From positions 153,966,691 to 154,030,690 of the forward strand of contig NC_134397.1 of NCBI RefSeq assembly GCF_050003625.1: a stretch of 64,000 bases of DNA. The letters run 5' to 3'. Within the stretch, counting starts at the first letter, position 1, and the number at the start of each line of letters is the position of its first letter. Source of the DNA: Haematobia irritans (lineage: Eukaryota; Arthropoda; Insecta; Diptera; Muscidae). A program made the position numbers and the translations under genes. Under the pieces are notes generated by a model. That model saw nothing but the letters and a program-made list of their open reading frames with translations, was not told the DNA's origin and made no database searches. Shown one piece after another: positions 57,444 through 64,000 of the stretch.

Positions 57444-59571
57444 GGTTTTGTATTGCTCCGTGGATTAGTCGGAATTTACAATCTCTGATTATGTACAAGC
57501 AGAAACTATTGAAAAAACGCAGGAAATGCAGAAATGGGAAGTATGACGATATGGTGAAAAGGTTGAGTAGAATTATAAAAGTAGCTTTAAAGATATCTCG
57601 CAGTAATTACTATTATGACAATCTGATGCAAGTGGGTGAAGATCCTAAGAAATGTTGGCATTTTCTTAATAACGCCATAGGGAGAGTGAGGGAGAACAAC
57701 ATTTGCCTTGTCTCTGAAAGTGGGGAAATTGAATCAAATCACCAAGATATAGCCAATAGATTTAATGGGTACTTTATTGACTCGGTTTGTCATTTACGGC
57801 AGCAGATCCATATAAGGCCAGGTGATAGCTGTAATAGTATGCGGACGTTACCTCGCAGTGCGAACCGGTTTTCTTTACCAACTGCATCAATTGGGGAAAT
57901 TGAATCAGTTTTGTGCGATTTGAATGTTAGGAAATCTACAGGATATGACAGGGTGTCCCCTAAGACTATAGTTTTCTGCAAGGAGATCTTGGCTCCAATA
58001 TTGCTTAGGATCTATAATAAAATGGTTGAGTCTGCTGTTTTTCCCGACTGCTTGAAGGTTAGTAAAGTCATTCCAATTCCGAAAGTTGTAAACGCCTCGG
58101 CAGTTGAGAGTTTTCGTCCTGTTTCAGTTCTCTCGGTACTTGACAAAATATTTGAGAAAATTTTGTATCAAAGGCTTCGTTTACATTTCGAAGGGTATAT
58201 TTATAGGTACCAGTTCGGATTTAGGAAGGGTTGTGGAGCTGAGGAAGCCGTTTTAAATGTTGTGAATAGCATATGTGATGGTTTAGATCGTGGATCAAAG
58301 GGTGTAGCAGGTTTGTTCCTCGATTTTACAAAAGCTTTTGACCTTGTTGACAGTGAGATTCTGTTAGAAAAGCTGAGGTATTATGGCGTGGATGGAAGTG
58401 AGAGAGAGTTGCTTAAAAGTTACTTGCGTGATAGAAAGCAGTTTGTGGAAGTCGGTAGTTGTCGAAGTAGCACTTCAGTTGTGAATTGCGGTGTGCCACA
58501 AGGAAGTTGTTTGGGGCCCTTGCTTTTCACAATATATATAAATGACATAAGCAACTTGGATTTGGCGGGTAGAATGTTCATATTTGCTGATGACGTATGC
58601 TTGTTGTATCCGTATGGGAACGATTTGATGTTAAAGATTAATATGGAGAGAGATATTTCTCTTATTCTTGAATTTGTCCGTATCAATAAATTAATATTAA
58701 ATCCGACAAAGACAAAAATTGTACGTTTTACTCCTCGCTCCAGTGATGAAGGGGATTTCAATATTCAAATGGGTGGACATACTATTCAGACAAGTAAATT
58801 CGTGAAGTACCTGGGTGTAACATTGCAGGCAAACCTATCATGGGATATGCACTTATCTGAAATTAAACGGAAGATAGCTCCTGCCATTGGGGTGTTATTC
58901 AAAATGAAGAATAAACTCTCCAAAAAGGCAAAGACTCTTCTTTATCAAGCGTTAATTCAGAGTCATTTAAACTACGCAGCAGTAATTTTTGCAAGCAGAA
59001 ATACCACAACACTGAAAACTCTGCAACGACTGCAGAACAAGGCAATAAAGATTGTACATAAATTACCACAAACATATCCAACTTTTTCCCTTTATGCGGA
59101 TGTGTGCAGGCCAATTTTGCCAATTCGTGGCATATATTTGTACCAATTGTTAATATATGTGTTTAAATCTATGAATAATATAGGTTATCGCACGGTGCAA
59201 TATTTTCCAAATCAGATGTTATTTCATACAAGGAATCGCCATAACCTGAGAACGTCGCGTTGCAGACTTGAAGTCACGAAACAACGTATTGAATTCATGG
59301 GAGCTAGTGAATATAATAAATTACCTGACGAATTAAAGTCTATTACCAGGATATCTCAATATAAAGTAGCTATCAAAGCCTACATATTAAGTAAACTAGA
59401 AACGCTTCTTACCTAATTAAGATATAAATTATTTTAATTAAATTTAAACTTTAATTGAATCGATTTGTAAATAGTACATATAAGTAAATTGTTGCCAGCT
59501 CGTCTCAATAATGCCTTAAGGGCGCTGAGACCAACAAAGCATGGAAAATTTAATTTAAATGAAATAAAGAT

Positions 59572-59606
<35 letters not shown>
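57444..59606 (+). mobile_element. 5'-truncated Jockey-type LINE with poly(A) tail
   Basis: 2163 bp inserted in the TA-rich part of an A head. The LINE frame is already open at the left border (reads APWISRNLQSLI before the first ATG), so the endonuclease was lost by 5' truncation. It ends with AATAAA (59563-59568) and 31 A residues (59576-59606). A target duplication is not distinct because the target is A-rich (AAG on both sides). Confidence 0.88.
57491..59416 (+). CDS. LINE ORF2 fragment: reverse transcriptase and C-terminal domain
   Basis: 641 residues from the first ATG, though the native frame enters from upstream. Reverse transcriptase motifs in order: KSTGYDRVSP (148-157), FRPVSVLSVLDKIFEKIL (208-225), LDFTKAFDLVD (277-287), GVPQGSCLGP (334-343) and FADD (365-368), which carries the catalytic aspartates. 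The C-terminal region (KKAKTLLYQALIQSHLNYAA, LQRLQNKAIKIV) is typical of the Jockey superfamily. The endonuclease is missing. The frame has no stop or shift over 1.9 kb, so the insertion is recent. Without its 5' part it cannot mobilise itself. Confidence 0.92.
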   Translation: MYKQKLLKKRRKCRNGKYDDMVKRLSRIIKVALKISRSNYYYDNLMQVGEDPKKCWHFLNNAIGRVRENNICLVSESGEIESNHQDIANRFNGYFIDSVCHLRQQIHIRPGDSCNSMRTLPRSANRFSLPTASIGEIESVLCDLNVRKSTGYDRVSPKTIVFCKEILAPILLRIYNKMVESAVFPDCLKVSKVIPIPKVVNASAVESFRPVSVLSVLDKIFEKILYQRLRLHFEGYIYRYQFGFRKGCGAEEAVLNVVNSICDGLDRGSKGVAGLFLDFTKAFDLVDSEILLEKLRYYGVDGSERELLKSYLRDRKQFVEVGSCRSSTSVVNCGVPQGSCLGPLLFTIYINDISNLDLAGRMFIFADDVCLLYPYGNDLMLKINMERDISLILEFVRINKLILNPTKTKIVRFTPRSSDEGDFNIQMGGHTIQTSKFVKYLGVTLQANLSWDMHLSEIKRKIAPAIGVLFKMKNKLSKKAKTLLYQALIQSHLNYAAVIFASRNTTTLKTLQRLQNKAIKIVHKLPQTYPTFSLYADVCRPILPIRGIYLYQLLIYVFKSMNNIGYRTVQYFPNQMLFHTRNRHNLRTSRCRLEVTKQRIEFMGASEYNKLPDELKSITRISQYKVAIKAYILSKLETLLT

Positions 59607-59609
<3 letters not shown>

Positions 59610-60440
59610 TATATATTCTGGGTCGTGGTAAAATTCTGAGTCGATCTAAGCATGTCCGTCCGTCTGTTGAAATCACGATAACTTCCGAACGAAAAAAGCT
59701 ATCGACTTGAAACTTGGCACAAGTAGTTGTTATTGATGTAGGTCAAATGGTATTGAAAATGGGCCATATCGGTCCACTTTTACTTGTATAGCCCCCATAT
59801 AAACCGACGCTCAGATTTGGCTTGCGGAGCCTCTTGGAGGAGCAAAATTCATCCGATCCGGCTGAAATTTGGTACATGGTGTTAGTATATGGTCTCTAAC
59901 AACTACGCAAAATTGGTTCACATCGGTCCATAATTATATATAGCCCCCATATAAACCGTTCTCCAGATTTGACCTCCGAAGCCTCTTGGAGGAGCAAAAT
60001 TCATCCGATCCGATTCAAATGTGGAACGTGGTGTTAGCATATGGTCTCTAACATCCATGCAAAAATTGATCCACATAGGTTCATAATTATATATAGCCCC
60101 CATATAAACCGGTCCCCGATTTGGCTTGCGGAGCCTCTAAGAGAAGCAAATTTTATTCGATCGATGAAATTTGGAACATGGTGTTAGTATATGGTCTCTA
60201 ACAAGCGTGCCAGAATTGGTCCATATCGGTTCATAATTATATAAAGCCTCCATATAAACCGTTCTCCAGATTTGACCTCCGGAGCCCCTTGGAGGAACAA
60301 AATTCTTCCGATACGGTTCAAATTTGGAATGTGGTCCATATCAGTCTATAGTTATATATAGCCGATCCCCAATCACACAAAAATTGGTATATATGGGTTC
60401 ATAATCATGGTTGCCACTCGAGCCAAAAATAATCTACCAA

Positions 60441-60620
60441 AATTTTATTTCTATAGAAAATTTTGTTAAAACTTTATTTCTATAGAAAATTTTTGTCAAA
60501 ACTTTATTTCTATGCAAAATTTTATGAAAATATTATGTCTATAGAAAATTGTGTCAAAATTTTATTTCTATAGAAAATTTTGTCAAAATTGTATTTCTAT
60601 AGAAAATGTTGTCAAACTGA
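60441..60620. repeat. 29-bp minisatellite segment inside A copy 5
   Basis: Six units of TTTCTATAGAAAATTTTGT type between the A monomers and the start of the A tail. Confidence 0.85.
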
Positions 60621-60644
60621 ATTATATACGTATTTAACCGGCCT

Positions 60645-62538
60645 TTGTATACCCTCCACCATAGGATGGGGGGTATATTAACTTTGTCATTCCGTTTGTA
60701 ACACATCGAAATATTGATCTAAGACCCCATAAAGTATATATATATTCTGGGTTGTGGAGAAATTCTGAGTCGATCTGAGCATGTCCGTCCGTTCGTCCGT
60801 CCGTCCGTCCCTCTGTTGAAATCACGCTAACTTCCGAACGAAACAAGCTATCGGCTTGAAACTTGGCACAAGTAGTTGTTATAGATGTTGGTCGCATGGT
60901 ATTGCAAATGGGCCATATCCGTCCACTTTTACGTATAGCCCCCATATAAACGGACCCCCAAATTTGCCTTGCGAGGCCTCTAAGAAAAGCAAATTTCATC
61001 CGATTCGGCTAAAATTTGGTACATGGTGTTAGTATATGGTCTCTAACAACCATGCAAAAATTGGTCCATATCGGCCCATAATTATATATAGCCCCCATAT
61101 AAACCGATCGCCCGATTTGGCTTGCAGAGCCTCTAAGAGAAGCAAATTTTTTCCCATCCGGCTGAAATTTGATACATGGTGTTAGTATATGGTCTCTAAC
61201 AACCATGCAAAAATTGGTTCACATCGGTCCATAATTATATATAGCCCCCATATAAACCGATCCCCCGATTTGGCTTGCAGAGCCTCTAAGAGAAGCAAAT
61301 TTTATCCGATCCGGCTGAAATTTGATACGCGGTGTTAGTATATGGTCTCTAACAACCATGCAAAAATTGGTCCACATCGGTCCAATATTATATATAGCCC
61401 CCATATAAACCGATCACCAGATTTGGCTTGCAGAGCCTCTAAGAGTAACAAATTTCATCCGATCCGGCTGAAATTTGATACGCGGTGTTAGTATATGGTC
61501 TCTAACAACCATGCAAAAATTGTTCCACATCGGTCCATAATTATATATAGCCCCATATAATCCGATCACTAGATTTGGCTTGCAGAGCCTCTAAGAGAAA
61601 CAAATTTCATCCGATCCGGCTGAAATTTGGTACATGATGTTAGTATATGCTCTCTAATGACCATGCAAAAATTGGTCCATATCGGTCCATAATTATATAT
61701 AGCCCCCATATAAACCGATCACCAGATTTGACCTCCGGAGCCTCTTGGAAGACCAAAATTCATCTGATTCAGTTGAAATTTGGTACGTTGTGTTAATATA
61801 TGGCCTCAAACACCCATGCAAAAATTGGTCGAAATCGGTCCATAATTATATATAGGCCCCATATAAACCGATCCCCAGATTTGACCTCCGGAGCCTCTGG
61901 GAAGAGCAAAATTCATCCGATTCGGTTTAAATTTGGTACCTGAAGTTAGTATATGGTATCCCCCATATAAACCGATCCCCAGATTTGAACTCCGGTGCCT
62001 TTTGGAGAAGCAAAATTCATCCGTCCTGGTTGAAATTTGGTACGTGGTGGTAGTATATGATATTTAACAACCATGCCAAAAGTGGTCCATAGCAGTCCAT
62101 AATCATATATAGCCTCCATATAAACCGATCCCGAGATTTGGTTTTGGAGCCTCTTGGAGGAGCAAATTTCATACGAGTCAGTTGAAATTTGGTACATTGT
62201 GCTAGTATATGGCCGTTAACAACCTTGTCTAACTAGGTCCATATCGGTCTATAGTTATATATAGCCATCAGATAAATCGATCCCCAATCACACAAAACTT
62301 GGTCCATATCAAGTTCATAATTGTATATAGCCCCCATAAAAGCGACCCCCATATTTCAATTCTGGCTCTATACGTATTGTCTAATACAAAACGATGTTAA
62401 GAAGTTTTAAGATACCACAACCCAAGTAATTCGATTGGCCAAGACGGTCTTTCGTAGAAGTTTCTACGCAATCCATGGTGGAGGGTACATAAGATTCGGC
62501 CTGGCCGAACTTACGGCCGTATATACTTGTTTTTTTTT
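60645..62538 (+). mobile_element. A-type DINE-1/mini-me element, copy 6
   Basis: Head TTGTATACCCTCCACCATAG abuts copy 5. Then GTCCGTCCGTCCGTCC near 60796, and 153-bp monomers from about 60910 to 62340 (about nine). There is no 29-bp array. The tail directly follows: CCATGGTGGAGGGTACATAA, a TTCGGCC T GGCCGAA hairpin, and CGGCCGTATATACTTG with a T run. Confidence 0.85.
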
Positions 62539-62539
62539 G

Positions 62540-62757
62540 CGTGTATGTTTAGCTCAATCACAAGGGACCTGCTTTTTGTAGGCGAGTCCGAATGGTGTTT
62601 CCCATCAGAGAAGCTCTCATACACTCAGAAATGTCAACAGCATTACTGAGAGAAGATAAACTATCGCTAAAAACTTTATTTTGGTGTTCTGTCGAAACTG
62701 GGATTGAATTCATGACGCTTTGTATGCAAGGCGGACATCATAAGCATTCCACCACCA
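62540..62757 (-). mobile_element. Diverged copy of the tRNA-derived SINE
   Basis: TTTAGCTCAATCACAAGGGA, GGCGAGTCCGAATGG, ACTCAGAAATGTCAACAGCA and TGTATGCAAGGCGGAC align with the minus-strand SINE at 9911-10260. The B box is altered and the 3' tail shared with the LINE is lost. It starts right after the A copy 6 terminus. Confidence 0.75.
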
Positions 62758-63914
62758 AAAATATCCTCTCATTGATGAATCAAAAAAATTCCTACATTTT
62801 ATCATCAAATTAAATTGCAGTTGTACAACACAATCACAAATGATATTCGTGTAATTAAATCTGATTGCATTTCGATGACAATCAATGTCAGCAATTCTCA
62901 CTCCAAAGGCCATAGTGAATTGAGACCAGGTCAACCAAAGCAAACAAATAGAGAATAAGGACCCTAAGAAAAATTCTGCTCCATTACTTTTGAATGAATG
63001 CCTTATCGTCAACAAAAATAGGTAGCATGAAACTTAAGTTGGAAAACAATTTTATGTTATTATTCCATGTAAATACAAAAATTCAATGATGGTCATGATC
63101 ATCATCATCATCATCGTCGACAAGACAAATGTGGCGGAGAAACGAAAAGAAGATGATGATGATGATGGTAAAGGCAATGGCAATGGTAAGGTAGCCTTTG
63201 ACGTTGACAATATGGTTTGCCATCGCCCTACTGATGAAGGTGATGACGACAACGACGATAGCACATCAATGGCCCAGTGATGTTTAGCAATGACGTTGTT
63301 GCCAATGTCGATGATAAACATCTCTGTCATAAAATTTGCATAAAAGCTTCCGTGTAAAATTCATTTTAAATAAATAAAATCCTTTACATTTTACTCTTGT
63401 GAGTGTGTGTGTGTGTTGTTTTTTGGTTGGCTGTTCTTTTGACTAAACTAAACAAACAAATTCCGGAAGACCTAAACTGGCAACCAGATGACACTAAAAC
63501 GGAAGGCAGTAGAGTGTGTTGTAGTCTTAACCAAAGTACTTGTCAGGCAAAAAAAAATATAAACATAAACTATCGACCACTTGCAAGACATATCCACAAC
63601 TCCTCCAAATTGAAAAGTTAGCCAAAAAGGGAGTTAAAAAGGGCCCAGTAGCAGCAGTTTGTAAGATCGAACCAGTTTAAGACTGCAAGGACGTTTATTT
63701 TGAAGAAAAGTATATACTTTTTGTGATAAACGTTTATTCTTTTCCAGGATGTAAAAACAATTTCAAAAAAGACTAACTCAAAAGAATGATCATTTCTGGC
63801 TAATTGCATTTTCCGTCACATCTTTCTTACTTCCACAAGGTCTTTAAGTTCTTAGCACCTTTTTCTGTACCATAAACAATGTAGAAGAAATTATTCGATT
63901 TTATACATCTTTTA
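62758..63914. other. Non-repetitive sequence with trinucleotide-rich patch
   Basis: Contains ATC/GAT runs at about 63095-63118 and 63150-63170 and GGCAATGGCAATGG near 63175, plus a short GTGTGT run near 63403. Aspartate- and serine-rich open frames here come from the runs. No gene recognised. Confidence 0.45.
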
Positions 63915-63917
63915 AAT

Positions 63918-64000
63918 TTTACCTTTCGTCTGGACCGAGAATCGATCCGCGGACCATAAAATTTGTAAGCCAACAAACTATCCACTGGACTACGTAGCTG
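63918..64000 (-). mobile_element. tRNA-like SINE head, cut by the window edge
   Basis: On the minus strand: a perfect A-box match TAGTCCAGTGG near the edge, a TTGTTGGCTTACAAATTTTA middle, and B-box-like GGATCGATTCT. It then runs into AAGGTAAAATTT rather than a tRNA 3' end. It differs from the SINE at 9911-10260. A tRNA pseudogene is the alternative reading. Confidence 0.55.

Larger units (their letters stand above)
57355..60648 (+). mobile_element. A-type DINE-1/mini-me element, copy 5, split by a LINE
   Basis: Head TTGTACCCTCCACCATAGGA to GACCCCATTAAG (57443), then the LINE (57444-59606). The element resumes at AAGTATATATATTCTGGGTC with GTCCGTCCGTCTG near 59655, monomers to about 60410, and the junction GGTTGCCACTCGAGCC. 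A 29-bp segment (60441-60620) follows. It then stops in the tail at TATTTAACCGGCCTTTGT, where the next A head begins. Confidence 0.8.

Noticed and set aside
63086..63330. Asp- and Ser-rich frames
   Set aside because: They are explained by GAT/ATC trinucleotide runs.

Overview
This is eukaryotic, AT-rich, repeat-dominated DNA. It most likely comes from a higher (calyptrate or muscid-like) fly. That placement is inferred from three things: DINE-1/mini-me-type elements with (TA)n and (GTCY)n tracts, an irritans-type mariner, and a tRNA-derived SINE with an (AACCT)n tail. I found no convincing host gene, RNA gene, operon, CRISPR array or prokaryotic system. Every protein-coding region I can name belongs to a transposable element.

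The bulk of the window is built from non-autonomous DINE-1/mini-me (Helentron-like) elements of at least four subfamilies, called A, B, C and D here. Each has a head starting TATACCC, a (TA)n tract, a conserved core, a (GTCY)n tract, a block of tandem monomers, and a tail whose subterminal sequence is the inverse complement of the head. In A, C and D the tail ends near TATATACTTGTTT or TTACTTGTTT. In all four subfamilies the monomer period measures 153 bp although the sequences have diverged. The second major component is a 29-bp AT-rich minisatellite (consensus around TTTCTATAGAAAATTTTGTC) in arrays from 0.1 to over 3 kb. It often forms part of subfamily A elements and in places has higher-order repeats (407, 1192, 308 and 214 bp).

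Layout. 0.3-2.6 kb: 29-bp array with two small inverted-repeat elements. 4.05-7.5 kb: B element carrying a deleted mariner, a 472-bp (AT)n tract and a 5'-truncated RNase H LINE. 8.8-10.7 kb: A element with a fresh SINE. 11.7-15.3 kb: large 29-bp array. 16-21.8 kb: A, C and C elements. 22.2-30.2 kb: 29-bp array split by an intact Ty3/gypsy retrotransposon (23638-27904). 30.9-34.3 kb: hAT-like element with an A element inside. 36.4-38.5 kb: A element. 38.7-39.9 kb: decayed mariner. 40.07-45.95 kb: D element carrying a two-ORF Jockey/CR1-type LINE. 48-53.3 kb: array with B and C insertions. 55-56.3 kb: full-length decayed irritans mariner. 57.4-62.5 kb: two A elements, one split by a 5'-truncated LINE with an open RT ORF. 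62.5-64 kb: SINE remnants and plain sequence.

The gypsy element looks youngest and possibly functional. Its LTRs differ by one substitution plus T-run length, gag and pol are open, and an in-phase A AAA AAC heptamer immediately precedes the gag stop. The SINE and the LINE fragment share their 3' ends, which identifies a SINE-LINE partnership. No sequence here was compared with a database. Family names rest on motifs, termini and target-site duplications read directly.
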